NCBI GenBank assembly: GCA_021325515.1
Contig: JAJPHC010000002.1
Span: 62,001-126,000, forward strand
Direction: 5' to 3'
Length of the DNA stretch: 64,000 nt
From: Acidobacteriota bacterium
GTDB lineage: Bacteria; Acidobacteriota; Thermoanaerobaculia; Gp7-AA8
Each line of letters opens with the position of its first letter. The stretch's first letter is position 1. The position numbers and the translations under genes were made by a program. This document shows positions 52,298 through 61,224 of the stretch, one piece after another. A model generated the notes under the pieces. That model was not told where the DNA came from, made no database searches, and saw nothing but the letters and a program-made list of their open reading frames with translations.

Positions 52298-52460
52298 TGG
52301 GAGTATGGGACGGATGGGACGGATAGGACCGATGGGACGGATGGGAAGAACCGCGTTCTCCCCATAGGTCCCATAGGTCCTATAGGTCCCATAGTCCCAT
52401 GCGACTCACAGCAAGAACCGCGTTCCCACCCATCCGTCCCATCAGTCTCATAGTCCCATC
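52298..52460. repeat. Nonamer inverted arrays with a duplicated right arm
   Basis: Left arm (52298-52346): TGGGACGGA-type units. First right arm (52362-52400): CCCATAGGT units. A second right arm (52428-52460) follows. Each right arm is preceded by AAGAACCGCGTTC, so the end of the element was duplicated. The last bases provide the stop codon region of the lepB copy 2 gene on the other strand. No ORF inside. Confidence 0.85.
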
Positions 52461-53127
52461 AGTGCAGCCCGGTGAAGAACCGGTTGAAGCGCGGCACGTA
52501 GTAGTGATTCCGATCGAGGGAAAACGCGACCGCTAGCGCCTTGCCGACGATCTGCGTTCTCGGGATCAGGCCGATGTACCGGCTGTCCTTGCTGTTGTCG
52601 CGGTTGTCGCCCATCACGAAGTACATCCCCGACGGGACTTTCACCGGACCGTACGTGCTCTTCTCCGACATCGCATAAGGGCTGAGCATCACCTTGTGCT
52701 CGTGGCCGTCGAGATCTTCGTTCATCACATACGTGCGGCCCTGCAGCGGATCATCGACCGGATAGCCGGTGTCGGAGTGCGGCTGCTGCTTGCCGTTGAT
52801 GAAGAGGACGTTGTCTTTCAACTCGACCGTGTCGCCCGGAATGGCGATGACGCGCTTGACCAGCCGCACACCATCTTCCGGCGAGAACAGCACGACGATG
52901 TCGCCGCGATGCGGATCGCCCCACTTCACGATCTCGTAGGTCGTGAACGGGATCTTGAGGTCATAGGCGAGCTTGTTGACGACGACTCGATCGCCTTCCT
53001 GAATGGTCGGCTTCATCGATCCGGTCGGCACGTCGTTCCAGTCGGCAAGTGCCGAGCGGAGAGACGTGACGACGAGCAGCATCAAAGCAAAAACACGGAT
53101 TTCGTTGATGATCTTTTTCTTGTCCAT
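52459..53127 (-). CDS. lepB: Signal peptidase I, copy 2
   Basis: 222 aa. One N-terminal membrane helix (IRVFALMLLVVTSLRSAL), catalytic Ser 37 in DVPTGSMKPTIQEGDRVV, Lys 91 in VRLVKRVIAIPGD and MYFVMGDNRDNSKDSR (box E). The second, longer beta region between boxes (LKDNVLFINGKQQPHSD...) is complete. It is more canonical than copy 1, so this may be the housekeeping enzyme. Its stop is provided by the adjoining repeat. Confidence 0.95.
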   Translation of the reverse strand: MDKKKIINEIRVFALMLLVVTSLRSALADWNDVPTGSMKPTIQEGDRVVVNKLAYDLKIPFTTYEIVKWGDPHRGDIVVLFSPEDGVRLVKRVIAIPGDTVELKDNVLFINGKQQPHSDTGYPVDDPLQGRTYVMNEDLDGHEHKVMLSPYAMSEKSTYGPVKVPSGMYFVMGDNRDNSKDSRYIGLIPRTQIVGKALAVAFSLDRNHYYVPRFNRFFTGLH

Positions 53128-53176
53128 CGCTTACCGGATTCGTCCAACGCAGTGCAGGAGCAGCCCATTCCGAGCA

Positions 53177-55912
53177 CTAGGGAACTCCCACCACCACCAT
53201 CGTGACATCGTCTTCGAACATGCCGCGGCTGAATGCCGAGACGGCATCGATGACTGCCTGCTGCAGCGCCGCGGCGCATAGCTGCCGGTTCTTCACGATC
53301 AGATCGACGAGGCGTTCTTCGCCAAGATCCTCGCCCGCTGCGTTGCGTGCTTCGGTGACGCCGTCGGTGAAGAGCACGATGCGATCGCCGCTCTCGAGCG
53401 GCAGCGTCCCCTCGCTGTACGCGGTCTCGCGGAACAGGCGCGAAATGACCGGCCCGCCGGTCTCGAGCTGTTCGACCGCGCCGTGGCCGCGGACGACGAT
53501 CGGCGGATTGTGTCCCGCATTGCAGTAGCGCAGCGCGCGGCTCTTCTGATCGACGATGCCGAAGAAGAACGTGACGAACTTCCCTCCCGTGAGGCTGGAG
53601 ACGACGACGCGCCGCACGCGCTCGCACAGCGCGGCGGGTGAGACATCCGCTTCCGCCGACGCGCGCACGGCAGCCTGCAGGGTGGCCATCAGCAGCGCAG
53701 CGGGCATCCCCTTGCCGGCAACGTCGCCGATGCAGATCGCGAGCGAGCCGTCGCCGAGGTCGAGGCAGTCGTAGTAGTCGCCGCCGACGGTGCGCGCGGG
53801 CTCCCAGCGGCCGGCCACATCGAGTCCCGCGACGCGCGGCAGCTCGCGCGGCAGAAGCGTGCGCTGCATGTCGCGCGCTTGCTCGAACTCCACTTCTTCG
53901 CGCTGCAGGCGGATGCGGTCCGCGGTCATCGCGACGTGATCGGAGGCAGAGGAGAGAAAGTCGACGTCGTCGAGATCGAACTCGCGGTCGGAAAGCTTCG
54001 CCGCGAGCGCGATGAATCCCTGCACGCCCGCCGGCGTGCGCACCGGCACGATCAGCTGGGCATCGACTCGCCGCAGCGCCTGCGTGTCTGCGTCTCCCAT
54101 CGGCCGCCGCTGCGGTGCGAAGGGACGGTCGAGCATCGCCGTGAGCTCCGGCGAAGCCGCGAGCTGCAGCGTGCCGAGAATCGAATCGGGGAAGCCGACC
54201 TTCGCCGTGGCGACGAAGTCATTCTGTCTGCGGATGAAGATCGCGATGCCGCGCGTCTGCAGCGCCTGTTGCAGCGACTCCGAGACGAACTGCAGGAACT
54301 GCGGCAGGTCCTTCGCGGTGACCGACTCCGCGGAGATGTTGCGCAGCGCCTGCGGGTAGTCGTAACGGCTGCGGAAGAAGTTGCGGTCGATGAGCTGCTG
54401 CAGGCGATTGCGCAACGGCACGAAGATCAGCGCGAGGATCAGCGTCGCCGCCACGACCATCGTCTGGTTCTCGACGCCCGCGATGCGGATGAGAAGGCTG
54501 CCGATGCCGCCGACCAGAATCAGATAGAGGAGGATGAGCGCGCCGCTGAGCACTCCGTAGACGACGGTCTTCTTGATGATGATGTCGATGTTCATCAACC
54601 GGTATTTGAGAATCGCGGCTGCGAACGACAGCGGAATGAGCAGCGACAGCGCACGCGGCACGAGCGTCACGACGGACATGAAGCTCGCCGATCCGCTCAT
54701 CGCGGCGGGATGGAACGACACCCAGATGATCCAGAACATCATCGCGACCGTGCAGATGATTTTCGTCACGATAGCGGTGAACGTTCCCCACAGCGGCCAG
54801 CGCACCTGCCGCTTCTCTTCGAGCGAGGCTTCTTTGTAGCTCCGAGCGAGCGAATAGCAGGCGATGACCGGATAGAGCGCCAGTGCGCCTGCCGGAAGGA
54901 GGAACGCGATGCCGAGGATGACGGTGGCGATGATCGGCAGGTTGTGCGAGGTGGCGTCGAAGATCGCGAAGTCGATCGTCGCCGGCACGAACAGCGCGAT
55001 GAACGGGCGATTCGCCACCGCCGGCCGGAAGCCTTCGATCCGGATCTTTCGCGCCAGAAAGATCGCGGCTCCGATGCCGGCCGCGAGCAGCGCCGCCGCC
55101 ACGCGATCGAGAACGAACGACGCCTTCGTCGCGGTGGCGGTGCAGAGGAGAATCGCGCTGGCGATGAACACCGCGCATGCGGGAGCAGCGTAGATCCAGC
55201 GGATGATGTGCGGCCGCCTGCGCACGATCGGCCGGTCGTGCGGAAAGATCAGCGCGAGGTGGAGTGTGATCGGCAGGAACGCGATGCCGCAGAAGAGAAC
55301 GATGATCTCCGGCACGTTCGCCGAGGGTCTGAATGCGATGCCCCGCGCCTCGGACGTCGCAGTCGCTGCGCCGATCGCCACGATCATCGACGTCACCGAC
55401 GCGACGACCATCGCGTAGAAAACGACGGCGCGGTTGTCGTCGCTTCGCCGGAGAAAGATCAGCAGCCCGACGATGAGAAAACATGCGGCGATGCCGAGCG
55501 TGGCGATCGATTCGCGAAGGAGGCGCGGCTCGCGCGCCGGCGAAGAGAGCGTGACGCGCAGCGGAAAGACCCGGCCGTCGCGCTCGACCGTGTAGACGAT
55601 CGAGTTCCCGGTGCGCACGCTCGCGTCGAGGCGCAGCAGGCCGGCGGTATCCGTCAACGGGATGTTGTTGATGGCGAGGATGCGGTCGCCGCCGCGGATG
55701 CCGGCGCGCATCGACGGGCTGTCGGGAAACGTCATCAGCACGCGGCCCGTGCCGAGCTTCGCCGCGCGCCGCGACGCGCTGCGGATGAAGAGCGCACCGG
55801 TCCAGCCGCGCGAGTCCCACTCGCTCATCACGCCGGCAGTCCACCCCAGCGCCGTCGCAAGAAGGACGGCCGTCAGAGTCAAACCGATACCGATCCGGCG
55901 AGCCGGGCTCAT
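53177..55912 (-). CDS. PDZ-membrane-GAF-SpoIIE serine phosphatase
   Basis: 911 aa. Signal-anchor helix, PDZ-like domain (residues about 55-125; VLMTFPDSPSMRAGIRGGDRILAINNIPL), about eight to nine membrane helices (145-470), GAF domain (about 510-650; GIAIFIRRQNDF, LIVPVRTPAGVQGFIAL) and a PP2C/SpoIIE domain (QRTLLPRELPRVAGLDVAGRWEPARTVGGDYYDCLDLGDGSLAICIGDVAGKGMPAALLMA; NAGHNPP; LFTDGVTEARN; DDVTMVVV) with all metal-binding aspartates. Such phosphatases usually control partner-switching anti-sigma/anti-anti-sigma systems; none is seen next to it. The input is probably envelope stress through the PDZ part. Confidence 0.9.
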   Translation of the reverse strand: MSPARRIGIGLTLTAVLLATALGWTAGVMSEWDSRGWTGALFIRSASRRAAKLGTGRVLMTFPDSPSMRAGIRGGDRILAINNIPLTDTAGLLRLDASVRTGNSIVYTVERDGRVFPLRVTLSSPAREPRLLRESIATLGIAACFLIVGLLIFLRRSDDNRAVVFYAMVVASVTSMIVAIGAATATSEARGIAFRPSANVPEIIVLFCGIAFLPITLHLALIFPHDRPIVRRRPHIIRWIYAAPACAVFIASAILLCTATATKASFVLDRVAAALLAAGIGAAIFLARKIRIEGFRPAVANRPFIALFVPATIDFAIFDATSHNLPIIATVILGIAFLLPAGALALYPVIACYSLARSYKEASLEEKRQVRWPLWGTFTAIVTKIICTVAMMFWIIWVSFHPAAMSGSASFMSVVTLVPRALSLLIPLSFAAAILKYRLMNIDIIIKKTVVYGVLSGALILLYLILVGGIGSLLIRIAGVENQTMVVAATLILALIFVPLRNRLQQLIDRNFFRSRYDYPQALRNISAESVTAKDLPQFLQFVSESLQQALQTRGIAIFIRRQNDFVATAKVGFPDSILGTLQLAASPELTAMLDRPFAPQRRPMGDADTQALRRVDAQLIVPVRTPAGVQGFIALAAKLSDREFDLDDVDFLSSASDHVAMTADRIRLQREEVEFEQARDMQRTLLPRELPRVAGLDVAGRWEPARTVGGDYYDCLDLGDGSLAICIGDVAGKGMPAALLMATLQAAVRASAEADVSPAALCERVRRVVVSSLTGGKFVTFFFGIVDQKSRALRYCNAGHNPPIVVRGHGAVEQLETGGPVISRLFRETAYSEGTLPLESGDRIVLFTDGVTEARNAAGEDLGEERLVDLIVKNRQLCAAALQQAVIDAVSAFSRGMFEDDVTMVVVGVP

Positions 55913-55962
55913 CTCACGATAGTACGTCGATGAAGGTCTGCGGTTTCGGCTTCATGGGATAA

Positions 55963-56026
55963 ATCCTGAGCGCAGCGAAGGATCAGCCGCGGCGCTTGGT
56001 CGACGCTTCGCTTCGCTCAGCGTGAA
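55963..56026. repeat. Family-E inverted pair before the phosphatase gene
   Basis: ATCCTGAGCGCAGCGAAGGA on the left and GACGCTTCGCTTCGCTCAGC on the right are inverted family-E units separated by about 15 bp. They lie between the phosphatase start (55912) and the FolE stop (56033). Nothing else is visible in the 120-bp gap. Confidence 0.75.
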
Positions 56027-56032
56027 CGGGGA

Positions 56033-56668
56033 TCAATCGCGCTGCCCGCGGCGATTCACGATCGACATGAATTCCTGCCGCGTCCGCTCATCCTCGAGGA
56101 ACTCGCCGCGCAGCACGTTGGTCTCCATGAAGGACGATTCCTGCTCCACGCCGCGCATGACCATGCAGAGATGGATGCCGCCCATCCAGACGGCGATGCC
56201 GCGCGGCTCGAGGATCTTCTCGATCGTGTCGGCGATGTCGTGCGCGAGATGCTCCTGCGACTGCAGCCGCCGCATGTGGACGTCGACCACGCGCGGGATC
56301 TTCGATGCGCCGATGATCGTCTTCTCCGGAATGTAGCCGACGATGAAGCGGCCGAAGAAGGGGAGGATGTGATGCGCGCAGAGCGTCTTGTACGTGCCGC
56401 CGATGACCACGAGGTTGTTGCACTTCTCGTCGGCCTGCGAGCAGGTCTTGCGGAACAAAGTGGTCAACGTCTTGACGTCTGTGAAGTCGTAGCCGCTCGT
56501 CATCGTGACGAGCGACTCCGCCCACCGCCGCGGCGTGTCGCGAACATTCTCATCCTCGAGATCCACATGCAGCAGCCGCAGCACCTCCGTCAGATGTTCG
56601 GAGATCTTTTCGCGATCGACAGTAGGACGCGCCGGCGCAAGCAAGGCATCGAGCTCGAGGTCACTCAT
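56033..56668 (-). CDS. folE: GTP cyclohydrolase I
   Basis: 211 aa, normal length. ENVRDTPRRWAESLVTMTSGYDF, CAHHILPFFGRFIVGYIPEKTIIGASKIPRVVDVHMRRLQSQEHLAHDIADTIEKIL and HLCMVMRGVEQESSFMETNVLRGEF are the FolE motifs. The zinc ligands are present (Cys and His in CAHH, Cys in HLCM), as is the QE segment that binds GTP. It makes dihydroneopterin triphosphate for folate (or tetrahydrobiopterin/queuosine). It is a single gene here; a nonamer array lies just upstream. Confidence 0.96.
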   Translation of the reverse strand: MSDLELDALLAPARPTVDREKISEHLTEVLRLLHVDLEDENVRDTPRRWAESLVTMTSGYDFTDVKTLTTLFRKTCSQADEKCNNLVVIGGTYKTLCAHHILPFFGRFIVGYIPEKTIIGASKIPRVVDVHMRRLQSQEHLAHDIADTIEKILEPRGIAVWMGGIHLCMVMRGVEQESSFMETNVLRGEFLEDERTRQEFMSIVNRRGQRD

Positions 56669-56678
56669 GGGCGGTAGT

Positions 56679-56815
56679 GTATGGGATGGATGGGAGGATG
56701 GGACCTATGGGACCTATGAGACCTATGGGCGGAACCCACACCTCATTTTTCGGTTTTCTACGATCGGTCTCCCCCCATAGGTCCCATAGGTCCTATAGGT
56801 CCCATAGTCCCATCC
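56679..56815. repeat. Nonamer inverted arrays between folE and the acyl-CoA dehydrogenase gene
   Basis: Left arm (56679-56731): TGGGAGGAT/TGGGACCTA units. Right arm (56773-56815): CCCATAGGT, CCTATAGGT and CCCATAGTC units. An about 40-nt T-rich centre (CTCATTTTTCGGTTTTCTAC) separates them. Arms pair over about 40 bp. No ORF. Related to the elements at 21711, 42674 and 52298. Confidence 0.85.
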
Positions 56816-56847
56816 CTTGGTCTCCCCCTTGCTAACATGTGTGACCG

Positions 56848-56876
56848 TTGACACTGAATGAGCATTCATTCATAAT
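56848..56876 (+). promoter_or_regulatory. Near-consensus sigma-70 promoter with FadR(TetR)-type operator in the spacer
   Basis: TTGACA (56848-56853) and CATAAT (56871-56876) are separated by exactly 17 bp. The spacer contains TGAATGAGCATTCATTCA (56855-56872), a perfect palindrome with 7-bp arms, close to the TGAATGA-n4-TCATTCA operator of the fatty-acid-responsive TetR regulator FadR of Bacillus. It lies upstream of an acyl-CoA dehydrogenase gene, so repression by a FadR-like protein that is released by acyl-CoA is a strong inference. Confidence 0.82.
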
Positions 56877-56915
56877 CCCTGAATCCCCGAAGCCATTCTT
56901 TGAAGGAGCATCACC

Positions 56916-58811
56916 ATGGCCGAAATCAAGTCCAAAGAAGCAATTGAAGCGATGGACGTCGCCGAGGCGTCGCGCGAGACGGAATGGGAAAAGCCTTCGT
57001 TCGTCGGCGGCCTCTTCCTCGGCAATCTCAATGTCGATCTCATTCATCCCTTCCCGGAACAGCCTGCTGCGGACAAGGCCGAGGCTGATGACTTCCTGAA
57101 ACGGCTCGAGCGGTTCATGGCGGAGAACGTCGACGCCGAGAAGATCGACGCGCAGGGCGAGTACGACTACGAGCTCTTCAAGGGATTCAACGAGCTCGGC
57201 GCGTGGGGCATGAAGATCCCGAAGGAGTATGGCGGGCTTGGTTTCAGCGCGACCAACTACAACCGTGCGATCGGCCTCGTCGCCACCTGGTGCGGCTCGA
57301 GCGTCGCATGGCTCTCCGCGCATCAGTCGATCGGCGTGCCGCAGCCCCTGAAGCTCTTCGGCACCGAGGAGCAGAAGAAGAAATACCTCCCGCGTCTCGC
57401 GAAGGGAGCGATCTCCGCATTCGCACTCACGGAACCGGGCGTCGGCTCGGATCCCGCGAAGATGCAGACGACCGCGACGCCGGCGCCCGACGGCAAGGGC
57501 TGGATCATCAACGGCGAAAAGCTCTGGTGCACCAACGGCACGAAGGCCGAGATCATCGTCGTGATGTGTCAGACGCCGCCGAAGGTGGTGAAGGGGAAAG
57601 AGAAGAAGCAGATCACGGCCTTCATCGTCGAGACGAACACGAAGGGCTTCTCCGTCGAGCATCGCTGCCAGTTCATGGGGCTGCGCGGCATCGGCAACGC
57701 GCTTCTGAAATTCGACAACGTCTACGTTCCGAACGAGAACCTTCTCTGGGGCGAAGGCAAAGGCCTCAAGCTCGCGCTCATCACGCTCAACACGGGACGT
57801 CTGACCATTCCCGCCGGTTGTGCCGCCGGCGCGCGCCGGATGCTCGAGATCGCGAAGGAGTGGGCTAACGATCGAGTGCAGTGGGGCGCGCCGATCGGCA
57901 AGCACGAAGCGGTGGCGCAGAAGATCGCCTGGATGGCATCGCACACCTTCGCGATGGAAGCGATCGTCTGGCTGACGTCGGGACTCGCCGATCGCGGCGA
58001 TGTCGACCTTCGTCTCGAAGCGGCGATGGCCAAGCTGTTCAACACCGAAGTCGCCTGGCAGTGCATCGACCATCTCGTGCAGATCCGCGGTGGACGCGGG
58101 TACGAGACTTCGGAGTCGCTGCGCGCGCGCGGCGAGAAGGGCTATCCGGTCGAGCGGATCATGCGCGACATGCGCATCAACCGCATCTTCGAAGGAACGA
58201 GCGAGATTCAGCATCTCTTCATCGCGCGCGAGGCCGTCGATCCGCACATGAAGCGCGGCTTCAAGATCCTGCAGCCGGAAACGCCGATGGGCGAAAAGGT
58301 GAGCGCAGCGGCCAAGGCAGGCGTCTACTACGCCGGCTGGTACCCGTCGCGTTACCTCGGCTGGAGCCGCAAGCCGAAGTACAACGAGTTCGGAAAACTC
58401 GGCGGGCACATGGCGTATGTCGACCGCACGTCGCGCCGTCTCTCCCGCTCGATCTTCCACGCGATGATGCGCTATCAGGCGAAGCTGGAACGGAAGCAGG
58501 CCGTGCTCTTCCGCATCGTCGACATCGGAACCGATCTCTTCGCAATGTCCGCGGCGATCAGCTACGCCGCGATGCTGGCGAAGAAGGGACAGAAGAACGC
58601 GATGGAGCTCGCCGATGTCTTCTGCCGCGAGGCTCGGATGCGCATCGAGAACACGTTCAACTGCCTCTTCACCGACTACGATGACGCCGCCTACAAGCTC
58701 GTACAGGAACTGATGAAGGGCCAGTACGACTGGTTCGAAGGCCAGCTTGTGCAGCCGGTGATGCCGACGGCCGAAGAGCTCGAGACCGTCGTCGCAAAGA
58801 TGGCGCGCTAA
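56916..58811 (+). CDS. Acyl-CoA dehydrogenase (VLCAD/ACAD9-like, long form)
   Basis: 631 aa from ATG 56916 with AAGGAG upstream. N-terminal extension, then the ACAD core: FNELGAWGMKIPKEYGGLGFS, ISAFALTEPGVGSDPAKMQTTA, WIINGEKLWCTNG, VQIRGGRGYETSESL and the catalytic-glutamate region MRINRIFEGTSEIQHLFIAREAVD. The 600-residue length with a helical C-terminal extension matches very-long-chain acyl-CoA dehydrogenases, which are membrane-associated FAD enzymes of beta-oxidation. The promoter carries a FadR-type operator. No electron-transfer flavoprotein genes lie next to it. Confidence 0.93.
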   Translation: MAEIKSKEAIEAMDVAEASRETEWEKPSFVGGLFLGNLNVDLIHPFPEQPAADKAEADDFLKRLERFMAENVDAEKIDAQGEYDYELFKGFNELGAWGMKIPKEYGGLGFSATNYNRAIGLVATWCGSSVAWLSAHQSIGVPQPLKLFGTEEQKKKYLPRLAKGAISAFALTEPGVGSDPAKMQTTATPAPDGKGWIINGEKLWCTNGTKAEIIVVMCQTPPKVVKGKEKKQITAFIVETNTKGFSVEHRCQFMGLRGIGNALLKFDNVYVPNENLLWGEGKGLKLALITLNTGRLTIPAGCAAGARRMLEIAKEWANDRVQWGAPIGKHEAVAQKIAWMASHTFAMEAIVWLTSGLADRGDVDLRLEAAMAKLFNTEVAWQCIDHLVQIRGGRGYETSESLRARGEKGYPVERIMRDMRINRIFEGTSEIQHLFIAREAVDPHMKRGFKILQPETPMGEKVSAAAKAGVYYAGWYPSRYLGWSRKPKYNEFGKLGGHMAYVDRTSRRLSRSIFHAMMRYQAKLERKQAVLFRIVDIGTDLFAMSAAISYAAMLAKKGQKNAMELADVFCREARMRIENTFNCLFTDYDDAAYKLVQELMKGQYDWFEGQLVQPVMPTAEELETVVAKMAR

Positions 58812-58824
58812 GAAGAGGAGTCAC

Positions 58825-58856
58825 GCGGGCTCGCGGTTGCGTATCCGCGAGCCCGC
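58825..58856. terminator. Perfect 12-bp stem hairpin between convergent genes
   Basis: GCGGGCTCGCGG and CCGCGAGCCCGC pair perfectly around TTGCGTAT. It sits 14 bp after the acyl-CoA dehydrogenase stop and 8 bp before the end of the convergent peptidase gene. It is related to the GCGGGCTCGCGG arrays at 61225 and 62094. A bidirectional terminator role is plausible. Confidence 0.65.
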
Positions 58857-58863
58857 GCTCCCC

Positions 58864-60567
58864 TCACTTCTCCCCGGCCGCCGGGAACACCGGCGTGATG
58901 TCGACCGGGATGTCGGCGAGCTTCCTGTTCACCGACTTCATCTCGTCCGTCTCGACCGCGTACTTTTTCAGCAGCGCATCCGCGCGATTGAAGTCGCCGG
59001 TGGCTTCGATCGTCAGCAACTCTGTGGCGAGCGCTTTGACGGCGTCGCGGAACTTCGCGAAGTCGACCGTGTAGCGGCCGTTGCTGTTCGGATTGATTCC
59101 GCCCTTCTCGCGCAGCCAGTTCCACTGCAATGCCGAGCCGCGGCCGTGCGCCTCGCCGATGCCGAACCGCAGGGAGCGGAACAGCAGCCCCGCGTACGTT
59201 GCGTACAGTTGATTCTCATCGTAGCCCGACAGCAGGTTGTGCTTCTGCGCGTAGACGATGTTCCACAGACCGAGTACGTCGGCCTTCGACTCTTCGATCG
59301 TGGAGTAGAGATTCTTCAGCGGAATGCGCGCTTCGATGCGCTTGCCGTCCGGTCCCGCGATCAGCCCCGGCCCGAGGCCGTGCGAGAGCTCGTGGAAGAG
59401 AATCTGATCGAAGAAGGCGTCGAACGACAGCATCGAAAGCTGCGAATCATCGAGCACGCGATGCGCGATCGGCTCTCCGCTCTGGCGATACTTCGCATTG
59501 ATCACATTCTTCAGCAGAACCTTCTTCGAGCCCTTCTTCTCGCGCACCACTTCGTCGTTCGGCAGATTGAATGCCGCGGTCTGCACGCCGCGGCGCGCGT
59601 CGCCCGCGGTGTAGAGCTCCTGCACGACTTTGATCGGCGAATCGCTTCCGCGATTCGGATTGCGATACTCCTCCGGCTCCGGAAGATTGCGCTCCATGTC
59701 GGGCAGCGCCTTCGCGTAGCGCGCGAGCTTCTGCGACTCGGGCGCGTCGACTGCGCAGATGAAGGCCTCGTACGAAGCCTTGTAGTTGAAGAGATTGTCC
59801 TCGTACACCTCGTACGGACCGATCACGACTTCCAGCGAACCGTTGAGGTCCATCCACGCCATGTCGCTGTCGCGATAGTCATCGCTGAGGAATGCGTCGG
59901 CGCGCTTGATGAGGAAGGTCTTCAGCGACTCGTCACTCGTCAGCTCCGCCGCCTCCTTCAGCCGCTGCGCGGCCGGCAGGAGAAAGTCGCGGTAGTACGC
60001 CGAATAGGGAACGCCGGTGAAATTCACGCCGTCGCGCCGCACCACGGTGAAGAGTCCGGTCAGCTCATCCTTCTGATTCGGATGCGCGGCGAGGTACTTC
60101 TCGAACTCCTCCTTCGTCATGTCGGTGGGATAGAACCCCGCCCCTTCCGGCTTCTTCATCGAACCGATGAACGGCTCGTCCGACTTGAGACGGTCCCACG
60201 GCCCTTTGTTGGCGATGAAGTAATCGAAGCCCGCCTGATCGAGCGGCGACAGCAGCGACTGTTTCGCGAGTGCCGCTTTCCACTTCGGATTCTCTTCCGA
60301 GACCTGGCGCCAGTAGATCTCGTCGATCTGCTTCGAAGCCTCGATGAGTTTCGCGACGACTGCGCGGTCCTTTTCGCTGAGCAGTGCGTGGTCGTAGTCG
60401 ACGGTCGTGCGCGGGAGCTGCGCAAGGCGCTGCGGCGTGTCGGGCGCGACCGTCAGTCTGGCAGCCGCGGCAGGCGCCGCAGCAGGCGCGGCCGCAGGTG
60501 GTGGCGCCGGAGCGGTTGTCTGACACGCTGCGGCAAGAGCGAGGAGCGGCAGAAGAAGGCGTTTCAT
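58864..60567 (-). CDS. M49-like (dipeptidyl-peptidase III-type) zinc peptidase lipoprotein
   Basis: 567 aa from ATG 60567. Signal peptide with lipobox LAAAC followed by a Pro/Ala-rich linker. The zinc site is FHELSHGLGPG (HExxH-type, about residue 389) and EESKADVLGLWNI (third ligand Glu, about residue 418), the arrangement seen in bacterial DPP III-family relatives. Other conserved parts are WYRQ-like WRQVSEENPKWKAAL and YEVYEDNLFNYKASYEAFI. It should be a periplasmic metallopeptidase anchored to a membrane. Whether it is an exopeptidase as in true DPP III is not known. Confidence 0.85.
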   Translation of the reverse strand: MKRLLLPLLALAAACQTTAPAPPPAAAPAAAPAAAARLTVAPDTPQRLAQLPRTTVDYDHALLSEKDRAVVAKLIEASKQIDEIYWRQVSEENPKWKAALAKQSLLSPLDQAGFDYFIANKGPWDRLKSDEPFIGSMKKPEGAGFYPTDMTKEEFEKYLAAHPNQKDELTGLFTVVRRDGVNFTGVPYSAYYRDFLLPAAQRLKEAAELTSDESLKTFLIKRADAFLSDDYRDSDMAWMDLNGSLEVVIGPYEVYEDNLFNYKASYEAFICAVDAPESQKLARYAKALPDMERNLPEPEEYRNPNRGSDSPIKVVQELYTAGDARRGVQTAAFNLPNDEVVREKKGSKKVLLKNVINAKYRQSGEPIAHRVLDDSQLSMLSFDAFFDQILFHELSHGLGPGLIAGPDGKRIEARIPLKNLYSTIEESKADVLGLWNIVYAQKHNLLSGYDENQLYATYAGLLFRSLRFGIGEAHGRGSALQWNWLREKGGINPNSNGRYTVDFAKFRDAVKALATELLTIEATGDFNRADALLKKYAVETDEMKSVNRKLADIPVDITPVFPAAGEK

Positions 60568-60624
60568 GGCCGCGAATTCTACGCCTGCCGGAGCTATGCT
60601 ATCGTCCCCGCCGGAGCTGCCTGC

Positions 60625-61224
60625 TTGATCATCATCGAGTGCACGAGTTGCCATTCGAAGTACCAGTACGACGAAGATCGCTTCGACAGAAAACCGTCGA
60701 AGAAGATCAAGTGCGCGAAGTGTCAGACGGTGTTCGAGATCTTCAACCCGGCCTTTGCCAGCGCGCCGGCGAAACCGAAGATCGACGGCGACTCGACGAT
60801 GTCGCGCGACGAGACGCAGCATCGGAAGCTCGAGAAGAAGAAGGAAGAGACGACCGAGCAGTCGCCGCTTCCGGACAGCGCGCGAGGCACCGGCAAAGTC
60901 GTCGCTGCGCAACTGCCCACCGGCAAGCGTCTCTCGCTGGCGATCATCGATGGTCCCGATGCGGGCAGCGTCTATCGCATCGAGAAGCCGCGCGTGACGA
61001 TCGGCCGCGCGAATGCGGACTTCACACTGAACGATACCGAGTCGTCGCGCCAGCACGCCGCGGTCGAGATCCGCGACACCCTCTATCTGCTCGAGGATCT
61101 CGGCTCGACGAATGGCACGCTGCTCGACGGCCGCCGCATCACCGAACCGGCCGAGATTCAGGACAAGACGGAGTTCGTGGTCGGCGGAACGACGCTGATG
61201 TTCATCGTCACGGATGAGAGTTGA
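60625..61224 (+). CDS. Zinc-finger (MJ0042-like) and FHA-domain protein
   Basis: 199 aa from TTG 60625 (CCGGAG 9 bases upstream); the track ORF from 58837 is antisense to the peptidase gene. N-terminal MJ0042-type finger CTSCHSKYQYDEDRF with CAKCQTVFEIFNP (four cysteines) typical of short regulatory leaders. A charged linker (ETQHRKLEKKKEETTEQ) is followed by an FHA domain: SVYRIEKPRVTIGRANADFTLNDTESSRQHAAVEI, LEDLGSTNGTLLDGRRI. The R, S and N residues that bind phosphothreonine are intact. It probably acts in a Ser/Thr-kinase signalling path. Divergent from the peptidase gene. Confidence 0.85.
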   Translation: MIIIECTSCHSKYQYDEDRFDRKPSKKIKCAKCQTVFEIFNPAFASAPAKPKIDGDSTMSRDETQHRKLEKKKEETTEQSPLPDSARGTGKVVAAQLPTGKRLSLAIIDGPDAGSVYRIEKPRVTIGRANADFTLNDTESSRQHAAVEIRDTLYLLEDLGSTNGTLLDGRRITEPAEIQDKTEFVVGGTTLMFIVTDES

